Below are positions 1 through 10,006 of a stretch of DNA of 32,513 bases, in pieces. Every line of letters starts with the position of its first letter. Positions within the stretch are counted from its first letter, which is position 1. This stretch comes from an uncultured Caryophanales bacterium (lineage in GTDB: Bacteria; Bacillota_I; Bacilli_A; RF39; UBA660): assembly GCA_946629545.1 (NCBI GenBank), contig CAMOXZ010000005.1, positions 1 through 32,513 on the forward strand, given 5' to 3'. The position numbers and the translations under genes were made by a program. The notes beneath the pieces are model-generated. The model did no database searches. It was not told the DNA's origin and saw nothing but the letters and a program-made list of their open reading frames with translations.

Positions 1-25
1 CATTCGAAAAATGTGCAGATATGTG

Positions 26-42
26 CATAGCCCCCCTACTTT
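26..42. repeat. Left copy of 17-bp terminal inverted repeat
   Basis: CATAGCCCCCCTACTTT, reverse complement of 32470-32486. Confidence 0.85.
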
Positions 43-60
43 GAAAGAGGATGATGAATT

Positions 61-387
61 TTGAAGAAAATTAAGAAGATTAATTATACTTTGTTGAAAG
101 ATAGAATTGACACATTAGAAGAAGATAAAAAAACTATATGTTTAGGGTTGTTAAAAGAGTTAATGTTTATGGAAAAAACACTTGAACAGTTAAAAGAAGA
201 TATAGAAACTAAAGGAACTATAGTGGTTATGTGTCAAGGTAAGTATGATATTGAAAGAACAAATCCATCTTTACAAAGTTATAATTCTTTAATCAAAAAT
301 TATACATCAACTTCAAAGCAATTATTTGATATGTTGCCTAAAGATGATTTATCAGATGATGACTTTGATAATGATGATTTATTATGA
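61..387 (+). CDS. Terminase small subunit-like protein
   Basis: 108 aa ORF with TTG start after AAAGAGG, overlapping the start of TerL by 4 nt; position and size typical of TerS. Confidence 0.7.
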   Translation: MKKIKKINYTLLKDRIDTLEEDKKTICLGLLKELMFMEKTLEQLKEDIETKGTIVVMCQGKYDIERTNPSLQSYNSLIKNYTSTSKQLFDMLPKDDLSDDDFDNDDLL

Positions 388-2066
388 CATATATTGAAGA
401 ATATTATGATTTTATAAAGAAAAATCCAAATAAAGTACCTGAAAAAGTTAAAAAAGTATATAAGATGTTAGTTGAAAACATAAAGAAACCAAAAGTGGTT
501 TCTTTTTTTAATAAGACTACAGGTGAAACTGAAACACATACTTATATATTTGATGAATCCAAAGCCAATAGAGCAATAATATTTATAGAAAAATATTGTA
601 AGCAAAGTAAAGGTAAATGGAATGGAAAACCATTAAAATTACAATTATGGCAAAAGGCTTTTATTCAGGCTATGTTTGGTTTTGTAGATAAAGATACTGG
701 ATTAAGGAAATATAAAAAAGTAATCTTATTTGTAGCTAGAAAAAATGGTAAGTCAGTACTTGCTGCTGCTATTGCTACATATATGCTTACAAAAGATGGT
801 GAAGGTGGTGCTGAAGTTTATTCAGTAGCTACTAAAAGAGATCAAGCTAAAATCGTATGGGAAGAAGCAAAAAAAATGATAAAGAAATCGCCCAGCTTGG
901 CTAAAAGGATTCGTTGCTTAATTGGTGGTATTTATTATGATGCTACTGATAGTTTATTTAGAGCATTAGCTTCTGATAGTAATTCATTAGATGGTTTAAA
1001 TGCTCATTTTGTAGTAGCTGATGAAGTACATGCTTGGAAAGATAAAAATCTTATGGATGTTATGTATGATTCAATGTCAGCTAGAGAACAACCAATGTTA
1101 TTAGAAACATCTACTATGGGAACTATAAGACAAAATGTATTTGATATAGATTATGATTATAGTTCAGGTGTAATAGATGGAACTATTGAAGATGAAACAC
1201 TTTTGGCTATCATTTATGAATTAGATGATGAAAAAGAGTGGGTTAATGAAGAATGTTGGTTTAAAGCTAATCCAGCTTTAAATACTATTAAGTCATTAAA
1301 AGATTTAAGAGATAAAGTTGAAAGAGCAAAACAAAATCCAATAGAATTAGTTAATTTATTATGTAAAGATTTTAATGTTAGACAAAATAGTGTTAATGCT
1401 TGGCTTACATTTGATGATCTTAATAATGAAGAAATATATTCTGATTGGAAAGACTGTTATTGTATAGGTGGATGTGATTTATCAAGTACAACCGACTTAA
1501 CCTGTGCAACCTTGTTGGGTGTAGTTAAAGGTAAGATAAGAGTTAAGCAAATGTACTGGATACCTACTAATAGTTTAGAGAAAAAAGTTATTGATGATAA
1601 GATACCATATGATAAGTGGTTAAAGAATGGTTTATTAAGATTATCTGGTGATTCTAAAATTGATTATCATGATGTAACAAGTTGGTTTATGGAACAAGTA
1701 CAAGAATTTGACCTTAGACCTCTTTGGTTAGGCTATGATAGTTGGAATGCTCAATTTTGGTGTGATGAAATGAAATCATATGGTTTTAATATGGTTGAAG
1801 TAAGACAAGGTTATAAAACTGAATCAGCACCACTAAAACAAATGAAAGCTGATTTAATGGATAAGAAGATAAATTATAACAATAATCCAATATTAAAATG
1901 GAACTTATCAAATGTAGTAGTAAAAGTAGATGATAATGAGAACATAATGTTATCTAAAGAAAAGGCAAGACAAAGAATAGATGGTGTTGCAAGTTTAATG
2001 GATGCTTATGTTATTTATATAAATAAACAACAAGAATATTTGAATTATATCAATGAGGAGGTATAA
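384..2066 (+). CDS. Terminase large subunit
   Basis: 560 aa; Walker-A-like VARKNGKS, Walker-B-like FVVADEVHAW, nuclease-side motif GGCDLSSTTDLT; HK97-type TerL layout. Confidence 0.95.
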   Translation: MTYIEEYYDFIKKNPNKVPEKVKKVYKMLVENIKKPKVVSFFNKTTGETETHTYIFDESKANRAIIFIEKYCKQSKGKWNGKPLKLQLWQKAFIQAMFGFVDKDTGLRKYKKVILFVARKNGKSVLAAAIATYMLTKDGEGGAEVYSVATKRDQAKIVWEEAKKMIKKSPSLAKRIRCLIGGIYYDATDSLFRALASDSNSLDGLNAHFVVADEVHAWKDKNLMDVMYDSMSAREQPMLLETSTMGTIRQNVFDIDYDYSSGVIDGTIEDETLLAIIYELDDEKEWVNEECWFKANPALNTIKSLKDLRDKVERAKQNPIELVNLLCKDFNVRQNSVNAWLTFDDLNNEEIYSDWKDCYCIGGCDLSSTTDLTCATLLGVVKGKIRVKQMYWIPTNSLEKKVIDDKIPYDKWLKNGLLRLSGDSKIDYHDVTSWFMEQVQEFDLRPLWLGYDSWNAQFWCDEMKSYGFNMVEVRQGYKTESAPLKQMKADLMDKKINYNNNPILKWNLSNVVVKVDDNENIMLSKEKARQRIDGVASLMDAYVIYINKQQEYLNYINEEV

Positions 2067-2068
2067 GT

Positions 2069-3280
2069 ATGGCTGAAAGAAGAAGTTTATTTAGTAGGAT
2101 ATTTGGAAGTGATAAATCAACACCAAGTCCACCTAAGTCCACTGAGTTTAGAATTTTAGATGATAATAAAGCTGTATTTACAACTTATAAAGGTGATTTT
2201 GAAAATGATCCTGACATAAGAGCATGTGTTGATACAATAGCAAGAAATGCTGCAAAATTAAATCCAAAGCATTTAAGATATTTTAATGGAAAATTAGAAA
2301 TACTAAATAATTCTAATATATATAAATTGTTATCTAAGCAACCAAACGAATTACAAAATGCTTTTAAGTTTAAATATCAAGTTATTTATTCATTAGAGTT
2401 GTATAATAATTCATTTATTTATGTACAAAAAAATAAAGACCTTAAAGTTACTGGTTTATATCCATTAAACTTTAATCAATGTAAATTGTATGAATATGAA
2501 GGCAAAATATGGGTAGAATTTCAATTTGGAAGAAGCAAAAAGAGATTTGTACCATATGATGATGTTATTCACTTAACAAGATTTATATCTGAAGATGGTA
2601 TATTTGGTGGAAATACAAAACCAATAGTTAAGGCTTTATCCATTAAGCATATTATGGATGAAGGTATAGTTAATGCAATTAAAACAACTCAAAGTATCAA
2701 AGGTGTTATTAAGTCTACTCAAGCTATGTTAAAACCTGAAGATGTTAAGAAAATGAGAGATCAATTTGTTAAAGATTTTATTGAAGAAAGTGATAATTCA
2801 GGTATTGGTGGTTTAGATGCAACTACAACATTTGATCCAGTTAAAATTGAACCAACAACAGCTGCTGAGTATCAAGTAAAAGAAATAGATGATAAAGTAC
2901 TTGCTTACTTTGGCTTAAGTGAAGAAATAATACATTCGAAATATGATGAAAATCAATGGAATGCTTTTTATGAATCAGTACTTGAACCTATAGGTATTCA
3001 AATGAGTTTAGAATTTAGTAATAAATTATTTACACCAACTGAAAAGAATTTTGGTAATGAAATTATATTTGAATCTAATGCCTTACAATATGCAAGTAAT
3101 AGTACAAAAATAAGTTTATTAAGATATGGTAATAACATTATGACTATTAATGAATTAAGAGAAGTATTTAATTTATCACCAAGAGATGATGGTGATGTTA
3201 TTATGCAAGATGTAAATCATAATATATTAGATAGTTCTAATGATGATAATGAAGGAGGTAATGAAAATGAAGGAAATTAG
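2069..3280 (+). CDS. Phage portal protein (HK97 family)
   Basis: 403 aa directly after TerL; portal-like sequence (DPDIRACVDTIARNAAKL, GLSEEIIHSKYDENQWNAFYESVLEPI). Confidence 0.93.
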   Translation: MAERRSLFSRIFGSDKSTPSPPKSTEFRILDDNKAVFTTYKGDFENDPDIRACVDTIARNAAKLNPKHLRYFNGKLEILNNSNIYKLLSKQPNELQNAFKFKYQVIYSLELYNNSFIYVQKNKDLKVTGLYPLNFNQCKLYEYEGKIWVEFQFGRSKKRFVPYDDVIHLTRFISEDGIFGGNTKPIVKALSIKHIMDEGIVNAIKTTQSIKGVIKSTQAMLKPEDVKKMRDQFVKDFIEESDNSGIGGLDATTTFDPVKIEPTTAAEYQVKEIDDKVLAYFGLSEEIIHSKYDENQWNAFYESVLEPIGIQMSLEFSNKLFTPTEKNFGNEIIFESNALQYASNSTKISLLRYGNNIMTINELREVFNLSPRDDGDVIMQDVNHNILDSSNDDNEGGNENEGN

Positions 3281-3875
3281 AAAATTAGATTTACAATTTA
3301 GAGCTGAAAAAAATGAAGATAACAAAATGGAAATTAAAGGTTATGCTGCTGTTTTTAATAGTCCTGAAACATATGATTATACTGAAGTAATTGCACCAAC
3401 AGCATTTGATGATGCTGATATGTCTGATGTAGTTCTTAGATATAATCATAATGATAGTTTTATGGTATTAGCAAGAACTAGAAACAAATCATTAAACCTA
3501 TCAGTAGATGAAAAAGGTTTATTTATGGATGCAATATTACAAGATGATATTCAAGCACATAAAGATATTTTTAATGCTATACAATCAGGTTTAATTGATA
3601 AGCAATCATTTGCATTTAGTGTTGAAGAAGATAATTATGATTATGAAACTGATACTAGAACAATAACTAAAATTGGTAAGTTATTTGATACATCAGTAGT
3701 AGATCAACCATTCTACAATGCAACTGATGTAAGTGTTGCTAGAGATGTTAATAATGATGAATTCTTAACTCGTAGAGCTGAATTAAGAAAAGCTCATGAA
3801 GAACAAATTGCTGAAGAACAAAGAAAACAACAATTACAAGAGTTAAAAGACAAAGTTATTGCAAAAATAGGTTAA
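3267..3875 (+). CDS. HK97 family prohead protease
   Basis: GYAAVFNSPE...RYNHND...DKQSFAFS pattern with His and Ser of the U35 family; GAAGGAGG SD at 3250-3257 favours ATG 3267 over 3240. Confidence 0.92.
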   Translation: MKEIRKLDLQFRAEKNEDNKMEIKGYAAVFNSPETYDYTEVIAPTAFDDADMSDVVLRYNHNDSFMVLARTRNKSLNLSVDEKGLFMDAILQDDIQAHKDIFNAIQSGLIDKQSFAFSVEEDNYDYETDTRTITKIGKLFDTSVVDQPFYNATDVSVARDVNNDEFLTRRAELRKAHEEQIAEEQRKQQLQELKDKVIAKIG

Positions 3876-3885
3876 TACAGTAATG

Positions 3886-3913
3886 AAAAAGTATCTGGAT
3901 AGATACTTTTTTT
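3886..3913 (+). terminator. Rho-independent terminator between protease and major capsid gene
   Basis: AAAAAGTATC-TGGATA-GATACTTTTT, perfect 10-bp stem with T-tract. Confidence 0.85.
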
Positions 3914-4037
3914 GTTGGTGGATACTAACATAAACTGTTTAATAAATCCTGGATAGGAATAATAGACTTTTAATGATTATAAGGTAGTCTTAAAAGAATA
4001 AAACTAATCAAATATTAATAAGGAGGCTTTTTTAGAG

Positions 4038-5210
4038 ATGACTAGAAAAGAAGAAATTGAAACTCGTAAAGAGGAAATCAAATCTGAAATAGCTGCTGCT
4101 GAAACTACTGAACAAGTAGAACAATTAGAAAAAGAAGTTGATGCTTTAAATGAAGAAGTTACAGCTATTGAAGAACATGAACAAAATGAGGGTGTAGCTA
4201 AAGAACTTGAAGAATCAAGTTCAGAAGCAAAAGAAATTGTTATGGAGGAAAAGAAAATGGAAAAAAGAAAATTTGATTTATCAAGCAAAGAATATAGAAG
4301 TGCTTGGGCTAAGAAAGTAATGGGATTATCTGAAGATAAGTTTACTGAAGATGAAATAAGAGCTTTAGGTGATGCTGTTACAACAACAGCTACTACATTT
4401 GTTGGTAGTACAGCTGATACACAAGGTATAAACAATGGTGGTTTATTTATACCTACAAGTGTTAGAGAAGAATTAATGGAATTAATTTCTAAAGAATCAC
4501 CAATTTTTAGAGATATTAGAAAGTTAGCTGTTAATGGTAATGTTGATCTACCTTACTTATTTGAAGCAGATGATGCAGCATGGTATGTTGAATTAACTGA
4601 TACTAAAAATGAAGGTATTGAATTTAAGAACTTACAATTAACTGGTTGGGAACTAGCTAAAGATGTAGTTATTACTTGGAAATTAGAAGAAATGGCTGTT
4701 GATTCATTTATTGAATTTATAATTGATGAATTATACAACAAAATGGGTAAGGCTTTAATAAATGCTGTTATCTATGGTGATGGTGAAGCTAAACCTACTG
4801 GTGTAACTAATGGCTTAGTAGCTGTAACTACTGGTGCTAACCAAATTGAAAATATCTTAAATACTTATAGATCATTATCTCAAGATGCTAAGGTTGGAGC
4901 TAAAGTTTATATCTCACCTGAAGCTAACTTAGATATTGTTTCTTATAAAGATAATAATGGAAATTATCCATTCTTAGCTGGTGTACCTGCTGTTAAAGGT
5001 ATTGATATTGAAGTTGATCCATATTTAGCTAACAATGATGTTGTTGCTGGTAATATGAGAAACTATATCTTAAATGAAAATACACCTGTAAGATTAGATA
5101 AAGAATCTACTGTTAAAGGTAGAAAAGTAATTTATGGTGCATATGGTATCTATGATGGTAAAGCTAAACCAGGTGCATTTGCATTAGGAAGAAAATCAAT
5201 ATCTGCTTAA
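4038..5210 (+). CDS. Major capsid protein (HK97 fold) with N-terminal delta domain
   Basis: 390 aa; coiled-coil acidic N-terminus, then HK97-type core (GLFIPTSVREELMELISKESPIFRDIRKLAVNGNVDLPYL, GDGEAKPTGVTNGL). Confidence 0.94.
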   Translation: MTRKEEIETRKEEIKSEIAAAETTEQVEQLEKEVDALNEEVTAIEEHEQNEGVAKELEESSSEAKEIVMEEKKMEKRKFDLSSKEYRSAWAKKVMGLSEDKFTEDEIRALGDAVTTTATTFVGSTADTQGINNGGLFIPTSVREELMELISKESPIFRDIRKLAVNGNVDLPYLFEADDAAWYVELTDTKNEGIEFKNLQLTGWELAKDVVITWKLEEMAVDSFIEFIIDELYNKMGKALINAVIYGDGEAKPTGVTNGLVAVTTGANQIENILNTYRSLSQDAKVGAKVYISPEANLDIVSYKDNNGNYPFLAGVPAVKGIDIEVDPYLANNDVVAGNMRNYILNENTPVRLDKESTVKGRKVIYGAYGIYDGKAKPGAFALGRKSISA

Positions 5211-5234
5211 TTAACTTAGAAAGAAGGTTAGACT

Positions 5235-5519
5235 ATGCTAGAAGAAATTAAAAAAATTCAAGGCATAAATCATACTGATTTTGATACAATGATAAATACT
5301 TGGATCAATTCAGCTAAACTTGATTTGAAAAGTATTGGCATAGTCAGTACTTTAATAGATAGTCCTGATGATTTAATTCAAAATGCAATTATTAATTATG
5401 TATTAAGTTTTTTAGATGTTGTTAATAGTGAAATGTATTCTAAATCTTATGCTCTTATGAAAGACCAAATAAGACACACTAAAGAATATATTGAAGTAAT
5501 TAGATTAGATGGTGATTAG
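5235..5519 (+). CDS. Head-tail connector (gp6/DNA-packaging adaptor-like)
   Basis: 94 aa helical ORF immediately after the capsid gene; position. Confidence 0.65.
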   Translation: MLEEIKKIQGINHTDFDTMINTWINSAKLDLKSIGIVSTLIDSPDDLIQNAIINYVLSFLDVVNSEMYSKSYALMKDQIRHTKEYIEVIRLDGD

Positions 5520-5524
5520 TATTT

Positions 5525-5836
5525 ATGGAATATACTGAAATAATATATTTAATAGGTAGTACTATTGAGGAAGATGATATTGGTAATCAAATATCATCTT
5601 CTGAAACATCTACTAAATGCTATGCTAAAAAACAAAGTTTAAGAACTAATGAATTCTATAGTGCTGTAGAAGCTGGATTATCACCAAGTTGTGAATTTGT
5701 TGTTAAAAAACTAAATTACAATGGTGAATCTGAACTTGAATGGAATAATACAAGATTTCAAATAATTAGGACAGTTGATCCTAAAAATAAGTTTGATATT
5801 GTATTAGTATGTTCTAAAAAGATAGGTGTTAATTAA
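5525..5836 (+). CDS. Head closure / head-tail joining protein
   Basis: 103 aa beta-rich ORF; CYAKKQSLRTNEFYSAVEAGLSPSCEFVV pattern as in phage head-tail joining proteins; position. Confidence 0.7.
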   Translation: MEYTEIIYLIGSTIEEDDIGNQISSSETSTKCYAKKQSLRTNEFYSAVEAGLSPSCEFVVKKLNYNGESELEWNNTRFQIIRTVDPKNKFDIVLVCSKKIGVN

Positions 5837-6201
5837 TGTCTGATTCAATATTAGATATAAAAGATATACTTAATGATTATTCTTTAGATGTTCAAGAAAG
5901 TATCCAAGAAGAAGCTGAAAAAGTGGCTAAAAAAGGTGTTAATGATTTAAAAGTAAATTCACCTAAAAGAACTGGCAAATATGCTAAAGGCTGGAGGGTT
6001 AAAACTATTAAAGGTAAAGGCTTTGTAGAATGTACTATACACAATGCTACAAATTATCAATTAACACATTTACTTGAAAAAGGACACTTAACAAGAACTG
6101 GTAAAAAAGTTGCTGCTAAAAAACATATTGAACCAGTGGAACAAAAATTAATAAAAGAATATCAAAAGAATGTTGAAACTATTATTAAAAATGGAGGTTA
6201 G
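5836..6201 (+). CDS. HK97 gp10-like head-tail/tail completion protein
   Basis: NSPKRTGKYAKGW...HLLEKGHLTRTGKKVAAKKHIEPV motif typical of the family. Confidence 0.88.
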   Translation: MSDSILDIKDILNDYSLDVQESIQEEAEKVAKKGVNDLKVNSPKRTGKYAKGWRVKTIKGKGFVECTIHNATNYQLTHLLEKGHLTRTGKKVAAKKHIEPVEQKLIKEYQKNVETIIKNGG

Positions 6202-6203
6202 TT

Positions 6204-6518
6204 ATGAAATTCAAAGAATTATTTGATTTACTTAAAACTTTGAATATACCTGTTGCATATGACCATTTTGATTCAAATAAAGAAATCAATCCACCATTTT
6301 TGGCATATAGAGAAGTTAGTATTAATACATTTAAAGCTGATAACAAGTCATTTTATAGACCATATGAATATGAAATAGAACTTGTTACTGAAATTAAGGA
6401 TATTGCATTAGAAGAACAAATAGAAGAACTATTTAATAATAATAACATTCCATATGATAAATCTGATGAAGTATGGGATGATGATGAAAAGATATATCAT
6501 AATTTTTATAATATATAG
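6204..6518 (+). CDS. Tail terminator/completion protein
   Basis: 104 aa between gp10-like and major tail protein; VAYDHFDSNKEINPPFLAYREVS pattern. Confidence 0.7.
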   Translation: MKFKELFDLLKTLNIPVAYDHFDSNKEINPPFLAYREVSINTFKADNKSFYRPYEYEIELVTEIKDIALEEQIEELFNNNNIPYDKSDEVWDDDEKIYHNFYNI

Positions 6519-6529
6519 GAGGTAAAATT

Positions 6530-7105
6530 ATGGCAAGTAAAAATAAAGTTAAGTTTGGTTTATCAAACTGTTATATTGCACCATATACTGTAGGTGAACA
6601 AGGTGCTATCACTTATGGAACACCTATTGCTATACCAGGTGCTGTAAACTTATCATTATCACCAGTTGGTGATTCAAATGATTTCTATGCTGATAATATC
6701 ATCTATTTCAATTCTACAGCTAATCAAGGTTATGAAGGTGATTTAGAAATTGCTATGATACCTGATTCAATTAGAACTGAAATATTAGGTGAAACAGTTG
6801 ATGCTAATGGTGCTTTAATTGAAGATGCAAATGCTATACCTAAAGGTTTTGCTTTTGGTTTCCAAATTAATGGTGATGCCAAAAATAGAAGATTCTGGTA
6901 TTATAATTGCTCATTAAGTAGACCAGCTAATAATGGTGCTACTACTGAATCAACTATTACACCACAAACTGATACATTATCAATGAAAGCTATGCCAAGA
7001 TTAACTGATAATAAAGTTAGAGCTATGATGGAATTATCAGATACTAATACTTCAGCATACAATTCATTCTTTGAATCAGTTTATGAAGCTTCAATATCAG
7101 TATAA
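6530..7105 (+). CDS. Major tail protein
   Basis: 191 aa; major-tail-tube pattern (NVKFGLSNCYIAPYTVGEQG..., PKGFAFGFQINGDAKNRRFWYYNCSLSRP). Confidence 0.88.
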   Translation: MASKNKVKFGLSNCYIAPYTVGEQGAITYGTPIAIPGAVNLSLSPVGDSNDFYADNIIYFNSTANQGYEGDLEIAMIPDSIRTEILGETVDANGALIEDANAIPKGFAFGFQINGDAKNRRFWYYNCSLSRPANNGATTESTITPQTDTLSMKAMPRLTDNKVRAMMELSDTNTSAYNSFFESVYEASISV

Positions 7106-7106
7106 T

Positions 7107-7162
7107 TAAGACTACTCTTATGAGTAGTACAAAGGGCTATTCATAAGAGAATAGTCTTTTTT
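7107..7162 (+). terminator. Tandem hairpins with terminator between major tail protein and tape measure
   Basis: ACTACTC-TTAT-GAGTAGT (7111-7128), then AAAGGGCTATTC-ATAAGA-GAATAGTCTTTT plus TT (7131-7162). Confidence 0.8.
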
Positions 7163-7189
7163 AGTATTCATAAGATAAGGAGGTATTTT

Positions 7190-9313
7190 ATGGCAAACAA
7201 GAATATAAAAGGTATTACTATTGAGATAGGTGGAAATACTACAAAATTGCAAGATGCTTTAAAAGGTGTAAATAAAACAATATATTCAACTAATAGTGAA
7301 TTAAAGCAACTTAATCAAGCATTGAAACTTGATCCAAAGAATACTGAATTATTAGCTCAAAAGCAAGAAGTATTAGCTAAGAATATCACAGCTACTTCTA
7401 ATAAGTTAAAAGATTTAAAAGAAGCTCAAAGACAAATGGGTGATTATAGTAAACTTACTGATGAACAAAAAGAAAGCTATAGAGCTTTAAGTGTAGAAAT
7501 AACTAAGACTGAACATGCTTTAAAAGGTATGAGTGATGAACTACAAAAAGCAAGTAATTCTAAACATGACTTTAGTGGTTTAAAAGATGGTTTATCTAAA
7601 GTTGGTGATGTAGCTAAAGGTGTAGCTGTTGCTGTATCCAGTGCTGTTGTTGCTGCTAGTGCAGCTATAGGTAAAGTAGTTGCTGATGGTGTTAAATCAT
7701 ATGCACAATACGAACAAAATGTAGGTGGTGTAGAAACACTATTTAAAGATTCTGCTCAAGAAGTTATTAATAATGCTAAGAATGCTTATAAAACAGCTGG
7801 TGTTAGTGCAAATGAATATATGGCTGGTGTAACAAGTTTTTCGGCATCCTTACTTCAATCAGTAGCTGGGGATACACAATATGCTGCTGAAATAGCTGAT
7901 ATGGCATTTCAAGATATGTCTGATAATGCTAATAAGTTTGGTACTGATATGTCATCTATCCAAAGTGCTTATCAAGGATTTGCAAAACAAAATTATACAA
8001 TGTTAGATAATCTTAAATTAGGTTATGGTGGTACTAAAACTGAAATGGAAAGATTACTTGCTGATGCTGAAAAAATCAAAAAAGAAGTTGATGGTGTAGA
8101 TATTGATTTTGATATTAATAAATTATCTGATGTTTATGAGGCTATTCATGTTATACAAACTGAATTAGGTGTAACTGGTACTACAGCTAAAGAAGCAAAT
8201 GAAACAATATCAGGTTCAGCTGCTGCTATGAAAGCAAGTTGGGATAACTTTTTAAATGGTAGTGGTTCAGTTGAAGATTTATCAAAAACTATTACTACAT
8301 TCTTAAATAATGTATTAAAAGCAATTAAAAAGTTAGCACCTGATATTATTAAAGGCTTAATTAGTCTATTTAAGGAAATAGGACCTACATTAGCAAGTAT
8401 GATTAGTGAATTAATACCAATGGTTATTGAAGGTGCTAAAGAGTTGATACAAGGATTAATAGACTTTATAAATAATGATTCAGAACAATTTGTTACAATG
8501 GCTGTAGATATGTTAAATAATATAGTTATGTTCATATTAGATAACTTGCCATTATTATTAGAAGCAACCATTAAGATAATTGCTCAATTAGCTACTGGTA
8601 TAGCTCAAGCAGCACCTGATCTAATACCAGCAATAGTAGACTGTATTATTTTGATGGTCGAAACCTTAATTGATAATTTAGATTTATTAGTAGATGCAGC
8701 AATAGAATTAATTTTAGCTTTAGCTGAAGGAATTATGAACGCATTGCCTAAATTAATTGAGAAAGTACCAGAAATAATTATTAAATTAGTTCAAGCAATA
8801 ATAAGAAATGCACCTAAGTTGTTAGAAGGTGCTGCTGAATTAATTGGTAAATTAGTTGAAGGTTTAGTTGATGGTATATCTAAAATTGCTGAAGTTGGAT
8901 GGCAATTAATAGAAGGTTTATTAAATGGTATCAAAGAAGGATGGAATAAACTTAAAGAAGGTGCTAAAGATGTTGGTAATGGTATAGTAGATTTCTTTAA
9001 AGGTGTATTTGGTATACATTCACCATCTAGAGTATTTAGAGAAGAAATAGGTAAGAACTTGGGTTTAGGTTTAATTGAAGGTATTGAAGATACTGAATCA
9101 ATGGTAGATAAAGCATTATCTGATCTAGCAAATGGTATGGAAGCATCAGTTAATCCAACTATTAATCCTAAAGCAAATAGCAATCCAATTATTATTCAAA
9201 TAGAAAACTTTAATAATACAAGACAATCTGATATTGAACAATTAGCTCAAGAATTAGAATTTTATAGAAGAAATGCTGCTCTAGCTAAAGGAGGTACAAC
9301 TAATTATGAATAA
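7190..9313 (+). CDS. Tail tape measure protein
   Basis: 707 aa; TMP start (KGITIEIGGNTTKLQDALKGVNKTIYSTNSELKQLNQALKLDP), hydrophobic centre, IHSPSRVFREEIGKNLGLGLIEGI. Confidence 0.95.
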   Translation: MANKNIKGITIEIGGNTTKLQDALKGVNKTIYSTNSELKQLNQALKLDPKNTELLAQKQEVLAKNITATSNKLKDLKEAQRQMGDYSKLTDEQKESYRALSVEITKTEHALKGMSDELQKASNSKHDFSGLKDGLSKVGDVAKGVAVAVSSAVVAASAAIGKVVADGVKSYAQYEQNVGGVETLFKDSAQEVINNAKNAYKTAGVSANEYMAGVTSFSASLLQSVAGDTQYAAEIADMAFQDMSDNANKFGTDMSSIQSAYQGFAKQNYTMLDNLKLGYGGTKTEMERLLADAEKIKKEVDGVDIDFDINKLSDVYEAIHVIQTELGVTGTTAKEANETISGSAAAMKASWDNFLNGSGSVEDLSKTITTFLNNVLKAIKKLAPDIIKGLISLFKEIGPTLASMISELIPMVIEGAKELIQGLIDFINNDSEQFVTMAVDMLNNIVMFILDNLPLLLEATIKIIAQLATGIAQAAPDLIPAIVDCIILMVETLIDNLDLLVDAAIELILALAEGIMNALPKLIEKVPEIIIKLVQAIIRNAPKLLEGAAELIGKLVEGLVDGISKIAEVGWQLIEGLLNGIKEGWNKLKEGAKDVGNGIVDFFKGVFGIHSPSRVFREEIGKNLGLGLIEGIEDTESMVDKALSDLANGMEASVNPTINPKANSNPIIIQIENFNNTRQSDIEQLAQELEFYRRNAALAKGGTTNYE

Positions 9314-9995
9314 TATTAAATGGAATGGAACATTATTATTTAATAAGGGTATTATTGTTGAAAAAATACCTCCTATTACTAAAGCAAAAAAAAGAATAAC
9401 TCAATATACTATACCAGGTAGAAATGGTGTGTTACATGTTGATAATAATACATATGAACCATTTAGTTTATCTTTAGAATGTCATTATAGAGAAGATAAT
9501 GCTAATGTAGATGAACTTAAAACTTGGTTAGATGGTTTTGGTAGATTATCATTAGATGGTGTTAGATACTATGAAGGTGTATTAAATAATAATATATCTT
9601 TTGATAAAGTACAAAACTTTAGAAAGTTTATACTATCTTTTATGTTAAATCCAATAGCTAAAAGTATAGAAGAAACTGAAGAAAATATTGATGTTACTCA
9701 AGCTACTAATTACATAGATGTTGGAGGTAACTACAAAACATATCCTAAAATAACTATTGAATCAACTGGTACAGTAATAATAAGAATAAATGAAATAACA
9801 TTTACTTTATATAATACTAATGGTGAATATATACTTGATTGTGAAGAAAAAGAAATAATTAAAAATAATCAAAGTATGAGTAGTATTATGAGTGGTGATT
9901 TCCCTTATTTAGTACCAGGTGAAAATGAGATATTTATATCAGGTGGAGGAACTATAACAAGTATGTCTATTGAATATAATGAAGCATATTTATAG
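9306..9995 (+). CDS. Distal tail protein (Dit)
   Basis: 229 aa after TMP; ITQYTIPGRNGVLHVDNNTYEPFSLSLEC pattern. Confidence 0.85.
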   Translation: MNNIKWNGTLLFNKGIIVEKIPPITKAKKRITQYTIPGRNGVLHVDNNTYEPFSLSLECHYREDNANVDELKTWLDGFGRLSLDGVRYYEGVLNNNISFDKVQNFRKFILSFMLNPIAKSIEETEENIDVTQATNYIDVGGNYKTYPKITIESTGTVIIRINEITFTLYNTNGEYILDCEEKEIIKNNQSMSSIMSGDFPYLVPGENEIFISGGGTITSMSIEYNEAYL

Positions 9996-10006
9996 GAGGT
10001 AATCAC

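Noticed and set aside
4004-4435. Minus-strand 143-aa ORF opposite the capsid gene
   Set aside because: Ser/Thr-rich composition is the mirror of the acidic capsid coding strand; no SD on minus strand; spurious antisense ORF.
8146-9183. Minus-strand ORFs (141 and 130 aa) within the tape measure gene
   Set aside because: Entirely antisense to a well-supported TMP, no SD or promoter seen.
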